From: Psoroptes ovis
Lineage: Eukaryota; Arthropoda; Arachnida; Sarcoptiformes; Psoroptidae
Length of the DNA: 64,000 nt
Direction of reading: 5' to 3'
NCBI GenBank assembly: GCA_002943765.1
Contig: PQWQ01000027.1
Coordinates: forward strand, 558,001-622,000
Shown: one piece after another, positions 1 to 10,824 of the stretch
How positions within the stretch are numbered: the stretch's first letter is position 1
How the letters are laid out: each line of letters begins with the position of its first letter
Position numbers and translations under genes: made by a program
The notes under the pieces: generated by a model
Database searches by the model: none
The model's input: only the letters and a program-made list of their open reading frames with translations
What the model was told of the DNA's origin: nothing

Positions 1-1556
1 ACAGCGTGAAACCTTACCGATTGCTGAACGAATCGAAATGTTCAAAGCAATGTTGTTGGAGAAAGAGGTATTGTTGATTATGGCAGTTTATTTTCAATTT
101 ATTTATTCATGATTTTCTTAATCTATTTGAATTCAGGTTTCAGCATTCTCGACCTGGGAAAAGGAGCTTCATAAAATCGTCTTTGATCAACGGTATTTAT
201 TGCTTACTTCCAAAGAAAGAAAACAAGTATTTGAACAATTTATTAAAGAACGAGCGGAAGAGGAACGTAAAGAAAAGCGTCAGCGGCAGAAATTATATCG
301 TGAGCAGTTTCTTCAATTATTGGAACAAGCGAATTTATCGACGCGTACTACTTATTCTGAATTTTCACATAAATATGGCAAAGATAGTCGATTTAAAAAT
401 ATTGAAAAATCCAGAGATCGTGAATCGATGTTCAGCGAATTTCTGGTCGAATTGAAACGAAAAGAACGAGATGATAAGGAAAAACTACGTGAAAAGGTTA
501 AAACCTAATTCAATTGCTTAATATTTCAATAATTAATTTAATTTTCAACAGGCAAAGGCAAATTTCCTCGAATTACTTAAAGAACAACAAAATTATATAA
601 ATGCTTCATCAACATGGTCAGAAGTGAAGGAGAAAATTCGTAATGACTCGAGATATAAAGCAATAGAAAGTAGTTCAATGAAAGAAATAATATTTAAAGA
701 ATTTGTTGCAAGATTAGACAAGAATATATCGAATTTTGATGAAGAAATCAGTGAAAGTTTGAAAGAAAAAGAAAAACAAGAAAGAATCGAAGCAAGTTTA
801 CGTGAACGTGAAAAAGAAGTACAGAGAGAATTGGCAGCCCATCTTCGTGAACGAGATAAAGAACGTGAAAATCATTTACATCAAGAAAATGTTGAAAGTT
901 TCAATGCATTACTAATTGATCTCATACGTAGTCCAAGTGTTAATTGGCGTGAAGCAAAAAGAATATTAAAAAAAGATCATCGTTGGGAATTGGTCGATAT
1001 GTTACCACGTGATGAAATGGAACAATTATTCGACAAACATATTGCCAATTTAATACGTAAAAAACGTGAAAAATTTCATAAAATGTTGGATGAATTAAGC
1101 GAAATCAATTTATCAACACCATGGAAAGAAGTTCGACGTTTGATTAAAGATGATTCACGTTATTTGAAATTCTCGACTAGTGATCGTAAATGTGAAAGAG
1201 AATATTATGATTATCAAAAAGAACGATTGCAAATGGCAAAAAATAATTTCAAACAATTATTATTGGAAACAAAATTATTAACATATAAAACAAAACAATT
1301 GATTGAAGAATCTGAACAACATTTACAAGATATTATTAATATATTACAAAATGATAAACGATATTTGATACTTGATGATTTTGCTGATGATCGTCGACAA
1401 ATATTGATCAATTATATTAGCGAACTACATAATCAAGGACCATCATCAAAATCATTAATTGATACAACAACATCGACATCAAAATCATCATCAAATAATA
1501 TCAGTAGTAATAAAAATAGTAGTACATCATCATCATCATCAACAAGAAAAAAATGA
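1..1556 (+). CDS. TCERG1: Transcription elongation regulator 1 (TCERG1/CA150), 3' part
   Basis: Nuclear factor coupling RNA polymerase II elongation to splicing; FF domains bind the phosphorylated CTD and splicing factors. The gene is cut by the left edge. Exons read as 1-67, 137-496 and 552-1556 (introns of 69 and 55 bp, GT..AG), giving about 476 C-terminal residues. All six FF domains are visible in order, beginning with RIEMFKAMLL / TFEKEL-like FF1 (here FSTWEKELHKIVF), then YREQFLQLL, KANFLELLK, ESFNALLIDL, REKFHKMLDEL and the long FF6 ending in NDKRYLILDD. The charged linker REREKEVQRE and the GP that follows FF6 match the vertebrate family. The WW domains must lie off the left side. The C-terminus is a Ser/Thr-rich tail. 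The identification rests on residue-by-residue similarity along the whole visible length. The 44-bp satellite array begins about 180 bp past the stop codon. Confidence 0.93.
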
Positions 1557-2796
1557 AAATTTTTGACAATGATTTCTCTTTTTGAATCATTATTTATTAA
1601 TTTATATATGTTTCCAAAATTTCTATTCATTTTAAAATTTCCATTTAAATATTTGATGCATGATTATTTTCATCGAAATTGTAATATAAAATTTTTGAAA
1701 TACCTTTAGATTACATCGGTGATCTCCGAAATTTTTGAAAAAATCGAAAAAATCTAAGGCTATCTATCGTCAAAATTTTTGATTTTTTCGAAAAAATCTA
1801 AGGCTAACCATCGTCAAAATTTTTGATTTTTTCGAAAAAATCTAAGGCTAACCATCGTCAAAATTTTTCAAAAAATTGAAAAAATCTAAGGCTATCTATC
1901 GTCAAAATTTTTGATTTTTTCGAAAAAATCTAAGGCTAACCATCGTCAAAATTTTTGATTTTTTCGAAAAAATCTAAGGCTAACCATCGTCAAAATTTTT
2001 GATTTTTTCGAAAAAATCTAAGGCTAACCATCGTCAAAATTTTTCAAAAAATTGAAAAAATCTAAGGCTATCTATCGTCAAAATTTTTGATTTTTTCGAA
2101 AAAATCTAAGGCTATCCATCGTCAAAATTTTTGAAAAAATCGAAAAAATCTAAGGCTATCTATCGTCAAAATTTTTGATTTTTTCGAAAAAATCTAAGGC
2201 TAACCATCGTCAAAATTTTTGAAAAAATCGAAAAAATCTAAGGCTATCCATCGTCAAAATTTTTGATTTTTTCGAAAAAATCTAAGGCTAACCATCGTCA
2301 AAATTTTTGAAAAAATCGAAAAAATCTAAGGCTATCCATCGTCAAAATTTTTGAAAAAATCGAAAAAATCTAAGGCTATCCATCGTCAAAATTTTTGATT
2401 TTTTCGAAAAAATCTAAGGCTAACCATCGTCAAAATTTTTGATTTTTTCGAAAAAATCTAAGGCTAACCATCGTCAAAATTTTTCAAAAAATTGAAAAAA
2501 TCTAAGGCTATCCATCGTCAAAATTTTTGATTTTTTCGAAAAAATCTAAGGCTAACCATCGTCAAAATTTTTGAAAAAATCGAAAAAATCTAAGGCTATA
2601 GTGCGTACAATAAAATCTATACAATTTTTATCATTTGAAAAATCAAAAATGAGAATTAGTGTTGTGTCTTTAAGAAATTTTTATTTTTTCTCTTTTGCTA
2701 GCTAAAAATACAAATGTTGTCAGGTGTGTCGCCCAGTGCTGTTTGATCATTTTTTCTTGAGTTTGATTAGTTCAAAATTGATTTGAGACAGGAAAA
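1557..2796. other. Intergenic TCERG1-CutC
   Basis: About 1.24 kb without a gene. It holds the TCERG1 3' flank (1557-1736), the 44-bp satellite array, and about 195 bp of unique sequence (2601-2796) that must contain the CutC 5' UTR and promoter. I see no further structure. Confidence 0.8.
1737..2600. repeat. 44-bp satellite array A (about 20 units)
   Basis: Tandem repeat with a strict 44-bp period: the marker TCTAAGGC recurs from 1753 to 2589 in twenty evenly spaced steps. Each unit reads as TCTAAGGCTA, then (A/T)CCATCGTCAAAATTTTT, then a variable arm followed by GAAAAAA. In many units the arm makes a perfect 18-bp palindrome, GATTTTTTCGAAAAAATC; in others the arm is flipped or altered (GAAAAAATCG or CAAAAAATTG). 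Variants (TATCTA, TAACCA, TATCCA) recur in an ordered way, suggesting higher-order units. No gene lies inside. It sits between the 3' end of TCERG1 and the CutC promoter. The same family forms the larger array at 40.1-42.06 kb. Confidence 0.95.
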
Positions 2797-3601
2797 ATGG
2801 CACCAACGATCGAAATCTGTGTCGATAATTTTGAATCCATTCAACAAGCAGTCAAAGGTGGAGCAAAACGTATTGAATTATGTTCATCATTGTTGGATGG
2901 TGGCCTCACACCAAGTATTGGTTTAATGCAAATGGTTAGAAAAACCTTTCCAGATCTGATTGTATTTCCAATGATACGTCCACGTGGTGGTGATTTTAAT
3001 TATAGCCAATGTGAATTGGAAATAATGGCCAATGATATTGAATATTTGAAAAATAATGGGGCTAATGGTTTTGTGTTTGGTTGTTTAACTGTTGATGGAA
3101 GCATTGATATGAATGCTAATCGATTTTTATTGGGTAAATTTAATATTATTAATTTGATTGAATTAAATATCTTTAAATCAAACAGAAAAAGCTCAACCAT
3201 TCCCGTGTACATTCCATCGTGCTTTCGATATGGTGGCAAATGTTGAACAATCGCTGGAAGATGTAATCAAACTTGGTTTCCGACGTATATTGACAAGTGG
3301 TCAAGCTGCAAATGCGTTGGAAGGTTTATCAAACATTGAAAAATTGATAAAATTATCATCTAATCGTATTATAATCATGCCTGGTTGTGGTATTAACGTC
3401 GATAATTTATCCAAAATATTAATGGCTACAAAATGTCAAGAATTTCATTGTTCTGCATCCATTAAACGACAATCATCGATGATTTATCGTAATGATCATA
3501 TTTCTATGGGAAAAAATGATTCCAACAATAATGAATATCAATGGAAAATTTGTGATTCAAATTTAGTGAAACAAATGATTGAAATTGCTTCAAAAATTTA
3601 A
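2797..3601 (+). CDS. CUTC: Copper homeostasis protein CutC homologue
   Basis: CutC family TIM-barrel protein, a cytosolic/nuclear copper-binding protein linked to copper tolerance; the enzymatic role is unsettled. Exons 2797-3133 and 3186-3601 with a 52-bp intron (GTAAAT..AACAG, phase 1) give 250 aa, close to the family's usual 250-270. Family signatures are IELCSSLLDGGLTPS near residue 25, FPMIRPRGGDF near 55, the exon-junction FHRAFD, ILTSGQ, and PGCGIN. The intron splits LL-EKAQPFPC, and removing it restores the FHRAFD region exactly in frame. The start ATG follows GGAAAA and is the first in-frame ATG. The gene is tail-to-tail with FAHD1, with only 66 bp between the stop codons, so the 3' UTRs must be very short or overlap. 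Confidence 0.93.
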
Positions 3602-3667
3602 TTTAATTTGACTTGAAATTTAAAAAAAAAATTTGATTAATTCACTTGATAACGATTAAAAGTTCAA

Positions 3668-4374
3668 TTATTCAATTTTAAATGATGCTTTTGATATGTC
3701 ACTGATACCGATTTCAATAATATCATTCGGCTTAACCGGGCCAACACCATCAGGTGTACCGGTCAATATTAGATCACCAATTTCTAATGTAAAATATTGA
3801 CTAATATAACTGATAATGTATGGTATTGAAAATATCATATCCGATGTATTTCCTTGTTGTTTCAGCTGGCCATTAACTTTACACCAAATATCGATTGAAT
3901 TTGAATCGAGTAATGCTTCTTTAGGTATAAAATTCCCCACTGGACAACTATTATCAAAACCTTTAGCAATTGACCATGGTTCACCGGATTTTTTGGCATT
4001 TGCTTGTAAATCTCTTGCTGTCATATCTAACGCAATCACATAACCACCGATTAAATCTTCGGCTTCATTTTCATTCACTCGCGATCCTTTACGACCAATC
4101 ACAACACCCAATTCAACTTCATGATGTAATTCTTTACAATCTTTCGGTATCCGAATTGAACCTTCATTATTTACATATGCAGTTGCTGAAATTATAATTG
4201 AAATAATAATTAATTTGACCATTTAAAATGACAAATAACTGGGTACATACATGGCTTTAGAAATATCAGCGGCTTACTGGGCAAGGCTTTTTTCATTTCT
4301 TGTGCATGTAATCGATAATTAAGGCCAACACAAACAATTTTCTTACCAAATTCAGTGAATCGGGCTAATCTCAT
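3668..4374 (-). CDS. FAHD1: Acylpyruvase FAHD1 (fumarylacetoacetate hydrolase domain)
   Basis: Mitochondrial/cytosolic FAH-family enzyme: hydrolyses acylpyruvates and decarboxylates oxaloacetate in vertebrates. Exons on the minus strand are 4374-4251 and 4185-3668, with a 65-bp intron (GTATGT..TTCAG); the joined product is 213 aa against about 220 in human. The N-terminus MRLARFTEFGKKIVCVGLNY matches the family and places the true start upstream of the long open frame. Metal-binding residues are present in HHEVELGVVIG (two Glu) and the Asp of ALDMTARD. FSIPYIISYIS and GDLILTGTPDGVGPV are family hallmarks. Head-to-head with LYAR (373 bp between start codons) and tail-to-tail with CutC. Confidence 0.93.
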
Positions 4375-4747
4375 TTTGAATCTTTGCAGTAATGATTAGT
4401 TGGAGATGAAATTGAAAATATTTGAACCAAAGAAACTTGATTTTCACCAATTTAATCGAAAAATTTGTTGATATTGTCGTTTCTTATCAAACAGGCAGGG
4501 AAAACAAGGTCGTAGCTTTTAACAATTTTTTTTTCAATTCAATTTATTGGCAAACATCGAAAAAAAATGAAAAAATCTGATCACCACAAACATATGATCA
4601 TACGTTGTTTGCGAATCATTGGTGATTTAAATTGTGAAAACAAAAACAAACAGAACAGAGAACACGTGGTTGCTTGCTTTGCTTTTGATTTTCAATTTTG
4701 ACAATTTGAAAAATTTCCAAGAATATAATCTTAATTCAACTAGAAAA
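4375..4747. promoter_or_regulatory. Putative bidirectional promoter FAHD1/LYAR
   Basis: 373 bp between the divergent start codons of FAHD1 (-) and LYAR (+), so one short AT-rich segment must serve both genes. I see no clear TATA or Inr that I would defend; the assignment is from layout only. Confidence 0.5.
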
Positions 4748-5687
4748 ATGGTATTTTTCACTTGTAACAATTGTGGTGATTCATTGAAAAAAGCCAAAGT
4801 TGAACAACACGTACAACAATGTCGTACGAATTCATTTTCATGTATGGATTGTTTCAAGGATTTTAATTTGAAAAATTATGATCAACATAATGAATGTATT
4901 AGTGAAGAACAAAAATATGGTGGACCTAACTTGTCACAAAAACAGTTGATGAAAAAAGGAAAATGTAAACAAAATGAATGGATTTCGGTATGTATATTGG
5001 TTTAAATATTTTGATTTTTGAAAATTTTCATTCATTTTACCTTTAAAATCTTCACAGAAAATCAAATGTCTGGCCGAAACAAATACATATCCAAAAGAAA
5101 TCAATTCAATATTAACTTCGTTGGTTAAATATGAAAATATACCGAGAAAAAAGGCAAAATTTCTTAATTTCATACGTAATTCATTTCGTATTCGTAATGA
5201 TAGCTTAATTGAAAAAATATGGAACATTTTCGAAGAAAGTATAAAGAATGATCGAAATCAAAATGGTAATAAGCCTTTGAATAATAACAATAATCAAGAA
5301 AATAAGCCTGATCAACCGACCACCAACGATCTTCAAAATGGAAACCATGATAATATGACCAATGGAAAGCACAAAGATGATGAACCATATTCTGAGCATC
5401 AAAATAAGGAAAGCAATGGAAATAACCAGATCAAAATTGATAAAAAACAATTAAAAGCGCTGATAATCGATTTGCTTCAACGTAAAGATGGTCGATTATC
5501 AAAGAAAAAATTGTTGAAAAAAATTTTAAAGAAATATTTAAACACTGAAGACGATGAAAGTATTGAATATAAGGAACAAATTCAAATGAAAATCGCTAGA
5601 AAATTGGATAAATTTCTTTTGAAGAAAAAATTTATTCAATGTGATGCGAATGATGATAATATTATTACATTAATTACTCAATTTTAA
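4748..5687 (+). CDS. LYAR: LYAR-like cell growth-regulating nucleolar protein
   Basis: Nucleolar zinc-finger protein of the LYAR family, involved in rRNA processing and growth. Exons 4748-4987 and 5058-5687 (70-bp intron) give 289 aa. The N-terminus has two C-X2-C-X12-H-X3-C fingers (CNNCGDSLKKAKVEQHVQQC and CMDCFKDF..NEC), followed by the family stretch CISEEQKYGG. The second exon carries IPRKKAKFLNF..IWNIFEE, conserved with vertebrate LYAR, then a low-complexity Asn-rich linker and a basic helical C-terminal domain (KKQLKALIIDLLQ..KKKLLKKILKKYL). Shorter than human LYAR (379 aa) because the Lys-rich middle is reduced. An AATAAA lies at 5692-5697, four bases past the stop codon, so the 3' UTR is tiny. 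The stop is 56 bp from that of the convergent uS11m gene. Confidence 0.92.
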
Positions 5688-5743
5688 TATAAATAAATTT
5701 CCATGACTCTTTTTTTTGTAAATTTCCATGTCTTAAAAATATT

Positions 5744-6310
5744 CTATAAACTTCTAGCTGCTGGTGGTCTGTTACGTGGATAATCGACTATAAATGTTGA
5801 ATCAGTGATCGAAACAATGTTAATACCAGCCAACTGTAAACCTTTGAATGATGACATACGACCTGGTCCCAAACCATTGATGCAAACACGACATGTTTTG
5901 TAACCCATTTTATTGATAATTCTACCGAAAGATGTTGCCGTTATTTGTGCAGCAATATTTGTACCTTTACGACAATTTTTAAAACCTTCACTACCACATG
6001 CACGACCTGTAATCGGTTGACCATCGTGTGTTGTCAATTGAAACAATGTATTATTTTTAGTTGATTTTATATGAATGATTGGTAATAATTTGAATGGTAC
6101 GTTATCGAATAATTGTTCAGATGTTTCAGTTGTAGGAAAATCACAAATACGATTAAAACCAGTAGCATCAACTTCGATTGCTCGTTCACCAGATGATCCT
6201 TCATCTTTTTTTGGCATCGATTTGAGCATCATACGTTTATCTTCAGGTTTTGATAGCTGACGAGTCAAATGAATTGACCTTAATTGTTTTTGAAAAATTG
6301 AACGAATCAT
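5744..6310 (-). CDS. MRPS11: Mitochondrial small ribosomal subunit protein uS11m
   Basis: Component of the mitoribosomal small subunit platform. Single exon, 188 aa, close to human MRPS11 (194 aa). The N-terminal ~70 residues (MIRSIFQKQLRSIHLTRQLS) are basic and hydroxylated, consistent with a mitochondrial targeting sequence. The uS11 core starts near residue 75: IHIKSTKNNTLFQLTTHDGQ, then GRACGSEGFKNCRKGTNIAAQ, then GLGPGRMSSFKGLQLAGINI, and the ending FIVDYPRNRPPAARSL. This final Arg/Pro-rich tail is typical of uS11. The upstream flank has a perfect E-box palindrome (6354-6369). Confidence 0.95.
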   Translation of the reverse strand: MIRSIFQKQLRSIHLTRQLSKPEDKRMMLKSMPKKDEGSSGERAIEVDATGFNRICDFPTTETSEQLFDNVPFKLLPIIHIKSTKNNTLFQLTTHDGQPITGRACGSEGFKNCRKGTNIAAQITATSFGRIINKMGYKTCRVCINGLGPGRMSSFKGLQLAGINIVSITDSTFIVDYPRNRPPAARSL

Positions 6311-6353
6311 TTTTTTTAAATGATAATTTCGAAAATTGAAAACACATTAAGCA

Positions 6354-6369
6354 AAAATCAGCTGATTTT
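6354..6369. promoter_or_regulatory. Perfect 16-bp E-box palindrome upstream of uS11m
   Basis: AAAATCAGCTGATTTT reads the same on both strands and centres on the E-box CAGCTG. It lies 44 bp before the uS11m start codon. A related AACAGCTGATT occurs at 60101-60111 upstream of AREL1. CAGCTG-type E-boxes are a known core-promoter-associated motif in Drosophila housekeeping genes; a function here is inference. Confidence 0.4.
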
Positions 6370-6472
6370 AAAAAATTGAAGAAATTTCTGTTTTTGACAC
6401 ACATGGCAGCACAAGTTAGTTTTTTGAAATTTGAAAAAAAAATTTATTATTAAAAAAAACTAAATTAAAACC

Positions 6473-8656
6473 TTAATCAAAATTAATAAATATTTCTTTT
6501 TGTTTTTGTTGTAACGGTTGTTTACGATAATATTGATCATTATCATCATTGAAATTATCGTTATAATACAATGGTAATGTTTCATCGTTATTATTGTTGT
6601 TTAGATTACAATTATTCGATTTATGAAATAATGATGATAATTTACCATTATTGTTGGTATTATTGATGATGTTGTTACTATTTAACATTGATTGTAATCG
6701 ATGTAAATATATACAAATAAATAATATAACAGCAAACATACATAATATGAATAACAGGTATTGCATATGAAAATTTAAAGCCGATTCATTTGAATTAATA
6801 ACCACAACATGTTCACTCATAACACCATGTTGTTGATCAAGTGTACGCAATGGGAAAAATCTTGTACGATAAATCAATGCACCAAGGGTCCATTGTACTG
6901 GTTCATCATTCATTTTGGATATTGATTGAAATTTTCGATAATCTAAAGGCATATGAAAACCATAATGTAGCAGTGTATACATCCATGATGATTTAAAACA
7001 TTGTGATAACAAACGTTTATAATCAGCGTTTGGATATAATTTTCTTTGAAAACGATCTCTAGTCACCAGCCAACTAGTTGAACAATATTTTTCCGATATT
7101 CTTTTGAATTCATTCGAATCATATTTATTACCCAAATGGTAAATATCGTTCATTGTATACCAAAATTCGGATAAACCATAGAAATTTATTCCGTTATCAC
7201 CATTTTTATTATCATCAAATGGTATTGATATTGATTTCAATTCATCAAATGGACATATTGAATTATTACGATTTAATTCATCGGATTCATTACACCATTC
7301 ACTACCTTTATAATCGATTATTGATCGAAGTTTTTCAATACATTGATCATGATCACCACTACCTCTTAAATGATATAAATACTGTGTGGATGATGATGAT
7401 GATGATGATGATGAATATGGATGACTAGAATCATTATTATTGTTGTTGGTATTCGATTTTGTTACATTAATCGTTTCTGAACTATCAATCGATAAACATG
7501 GATCATATAATATCATTTCTTTTACCAATAAATTTGAAGAATTATTATTATTAGGGTTATTATTATTAACATTCGATGTTTGTTCTCGGATCAATTGATT
7601 TACATATTGACTACGCATAGAATTAGCACCCAGGGTTAAAAATGTTGTAATAAATAAACGATAACGATGATTGATATCATGTTCATGGCAGCCAAGATTT
7701 ATTTCAATTGTTTTATCTTTAAATTGTTTGCTGCTCGGATATTTTTTCATTAAATTATTATATTGATCATTATTAGTTATTTCAAATGCAATCTGTATAC
7801 TTGCACCACCCATTTCAATCATTTGTACTGTACTCATACGTGTCCATTTTTTATCATTATTTTCAATGATTACCATTGATCCATTATCATGTGAATGATC
7901 AAAACGACCATTCATATAATTTAGCGCAATCCATGAATAAAGACCTTCTTCTTTACCCGTAATAACAGCAATATTATTGTTGGTGAATAGAAATGAATAT
8001 CTTTTCGGTATTTCTTGTCTTAGATTATTGAGAATTGCATTTTGAACATCATTATTTAATAGTCGCATTCCAGCTGTTGCCATTATATACAATGGTGTTT
8101 CTTTATGTTTTGATTGTGGTATATGTTTGGCAGCGAAATCCAATAAAGGCTTTAAATAATCAATCGACAATGATATATTTTGTAAACAACATTGTGATAA
8201 TCCAGGGGTTATCGAATGATAAACATCCATTCCTAATTTATCTTTCAGAAGACGAATTTTTAACAATTGTCTCATATCACCAGAATGTGGTGGCCATACA
8301 TAAATATAAACACGGCTACCACTTGAACCAGCATCAATCATTATGGCATATTGCAGTTGTTCACGTATCAATTCGATATTATCATTAAATTCATTCAATG
8401 ACAGCATTGATTGTTGTGCACGATGATAATAATAATAATAATGATAATAATTTACATTATTTATAAATAGCAATGTTGTTATCAATATAAATACAATTAT
8501 ACATAATAACAATAATGTTGATATACGTTTACGATTTAAATGATAATAATAATATTTAAAATATTCATTAAACCTTTTGAATTGTACAAGTTTTAATAAG
8601 AATTAGACTTTGAAATCAATTCCACAACAATAGACTTACCTAAATTGTAAAAACAT
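6473..8656 (-). CDS. Ectonucleoside triphosphate diphosphohydrolase, ENTPD4/7 type
   Basis: GDA1/CD39 apyrase that hydrolyses nucleoside di/triphosphates in the Golgi/lysosome lumen. Apyrase conserved regions are visible: ACR1 DAGSSGSR, ACR2 MATAGMRLL, ACR3 GKEEGLYSWIALNY, ACR4 IEMGGASIQIAFE, ACR5 YGLSEFWYTMND. There are two membrane segments, one N-terminal and one near residue 635, with a cytosolic Asn-rich tail. LHYGFHMPL and VQWTLGALIYRTRFFPLR point to the ENTPD4/7 branch. The long open frame has no ATG before its N-terminal membrane helix. A 17-nt first coding exon at 8640-8656 (ATGTTTTTACAATTTAG) spliced across 8574-8639 restores an ATG in frame, for about 705 aa; the acceptor is weak, so this N-terminus is inference. 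Ser, Asn and Tyr runs expand the protein. Confidence 0.88.
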
Positions 8657-9348
8657 TTAGAAACTAAGGAAAAATACAACAAATGAATTGATCAGATGGA
8701 AAACAATTCGTAATTTGTTCGGGGAAATTCAAAGTATTTTTTAAAGAATTTCGATTATTTATTATTTAATTGAAATTATTTATAATTCAAAATTATAACA
8801 ACAACAACAACATGGAAAAATATCACAAAACAATTATTTGAAATGGAAAAATACAATTAATCACATTGAAATGAGTGTGTAATTAATTCTTGGTATGATT
8901 TATTCAATATTTTTAACGGTAAATGCTTCATATATAATTGATCATCATCATGATTTAATATGAAATGACGAATTTGATTTTTTCAATTTAATACAATATT
9001 AATGATTGATTGATTAATCTTTAATTACAACGAATAGATTCAAGGATATGCAATTATTGCTACTGTTGATCAATGATTAGTTGACATGTTGCTATTGTTT
9101 GATCAATTGAAATTGATTAAACCTACATCATCATCATTTGTTGTATTTTAAGGCTTAAAAAAAGAACAACAGTAACTGCCTCCCTCATCAACAACAACAA
9201 CACTAAGAGTACGTGGTGGTAATACAAAATTTAAAAGGACAAAGTTATTGTGTTGAAGAGAAAATTACATTGAAATCAAAATGAAATCGGCTTGATTCAC
9301 AGATGGCAGCAATTTAAGATTGGTGATATGATTTAAATTGATTCGAAA
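8657..9348. other. Intergenic, no gene seen
   Basis: About 690 bp between two minus-strand genes: the upstream flank of the apyrase and the 3' flank of the CENP-B-like gene. AT-rich, with short CAA/TTG and ATC trinucleotide runs. I see no conserved frame. Confidence 0.6.
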
Positions 9349-10824
9349 TCATGGATTGCCGATGTTACCATTGTTATTATCTCTGAATATTAATGATGGT
9401 GGCGGCTGTTGATGATAATTACCATTCATCACCCGATAACATGCTGGGTCGAATGTTGACTGAGGTGGACATTGTTGTAGATTATTTTGATGATGATGAT
9501 TGAGATAATTCAAATTCTTGATCAATAATTGTTTAATGTTGAATAATTTTTCATCAAAAAGTAAACGATATGGTTGCAGAATGGTGGCAAAATTTTGTTT
9601 AAATTCCATTACACGTTTCGGATTATCATCTCTTGACTCGAGAATATTCACGATACCATCACATAGCTTAAATATTATTGATAATGATTGTATATCAAGG
9701 CTATTATCAATAAATAGTGGCTGTCGTTGTTGATTATTTTCATTTGACATAAATATTGATGTTATCAATTTACCCCAAAACAATTCCATTATATCATTAT
9801 CAAAATTATCAATCATCGTAGTGTTCGATTGACTAGTATCGATGTTATCATTATTATTGAGATCTTTTAAATTATTTAAAACATTCAAGTCATTATGGTC
9901 ATTGGCAAAGCATGAATAATCATTAATTTCATGATCATCATCATGGTCATGGTGATCATCATCATCATCATAATCTTCTTTGATGACCGTGATTGGTTCA
10001 TCAATCGATATTGGAATTTGATCATTATCAACATGGTCATTTTTAAGACTGTTTTTGTTCAAAATTTTCGATGCTTGTAGCAAATATTCATTCCAAAGAG
10101 TTTGACTAGGATCATTTGCATTCATTACAACTTCATCATCATTAACAAGTGATTGGTTGTAATAACGTTTACGAAAACTTTCAAACCAACCATGACTAGC
10201 TTTAAACTCTAGTCTTTCATCATCATCGAATGATGATGATGATGAAGAGGTTGATGATGAACATAAATCAGCAACACCATTCGATTTCATTTGTTGATAA
10301 TGCAGTTTAATAGTCTCGAATAAATTCAATGCTTTCTCACGAATTACCGAATATCGTAATTGATCAGGATTATATTGACCATCATTAATCCATTTAATCA
10401 ATGATTGTTCCATTTGTTCGATCAGTTGATTACGTGTTGATGATAATTGCTGCTGTTGCTGTTGTTTTTGATGCAATTTTTGTTGCAATTGATCATGTAA
10501 TTTATTGCTGTTATGGAATATTGCTTTGATTTGTTCTTTTTTCGATCGAATCGTCGATACTGTTGATGATGGTAAATCATATTCATAACAAATCAATGAA
10601 TTAGGATCACCATTCTCCAGCCGTTTGATTATCTCTAATTTAGTACTCAAAGTTATATTTTTACGATTACGACGTCGTTTCATCGTTGATTTCGACGATG
10701 ATCGTTGTTGATTACTGTTCATATGATTAACGGCTACCGAAGTGGTTTCAGTCGTTGTGGACATTGGTTGCTGCTGACAATTATTCGATTGACAATTCAT
10801 CAAAGATGATTGATTTTTCGACAT
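9349..10824 (-). CDS. CENP-B/Tigger-derived DNA-binding protein without transposase core
   Basis: Single-exon 491-aa protein. Residues about 49-105 form a CENP-B N-terminal (pipsqueak-like) helix-turn-helix: a basic KRRRNRKN stretch, then LSTKLEIIKRLENGDP, then SSTVSTIRSKKEQI. A second CENP-B-type HTH follows at about 130-240, ending with FKASHGWFESFRKRY, a strong family signature. These two domains are the bipartite DNA-binding unit of pogo/Tigger transposases and of domesticated CENP-B, Jerky and TIGD proteins. The DDE endonuclease that normally follows is absent; instead there is an acidic Asp/His-rich tract and a helical C-terminal part without recognised homology. It therefore looks like a domesticated transposase-derived regulator. 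The partner and site are unknown. A Gln-rich spacer separates the HTHs. Confidence 0.8.
   Translation of the reverse strand: MSKNQSSLMNCQSNNCQQQPMSTTTETTSVAVNHMNSNQQRSSSKSTMKRRRNRKNITLSTKLEIIKRLENGDPNSLICYEYDLPSSTVSTIRSKKEQIKAIFHNSNKLHDQLQQKLHQKQQQQQQLSSTRNQLIEQMEQSLIKWINDGQYNPDQLRYSVIREKALNLFETIKLHYQQMKSNGVADLCSSSTSSSSSSFDDDERLEFKASHGWFESFRKRYYNQSLVNDDEVVMNANDPSQTLWNEYLLQASKILNKNSLKNDHVDNDQIPISIDEPITVIKEDYDDDDDHHDHDDDHEINDYSCFANDHNDLNVLNNLKDLNNNDNIDTSQSNTTMIDNFDNDIMELFWGKLITSIFMSNENNQQRQPLFIDNSLDIQSLSIIFKLCDGIVNILESRDDNPKRVMEFKQNFATILQPYRLLFDEKLFNIKQLLIKNLNYLNHHHQNNLQQCPPQSTFDPACYRVMNGNYHQQPPPSLIFRDNNNGNIGNP

Noticed and set aside
1737..2600. CRISPR-like array
   Set aside because: Period is uniform and there are no unique spacers; the host is eukaryotic. 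It is a satellite.
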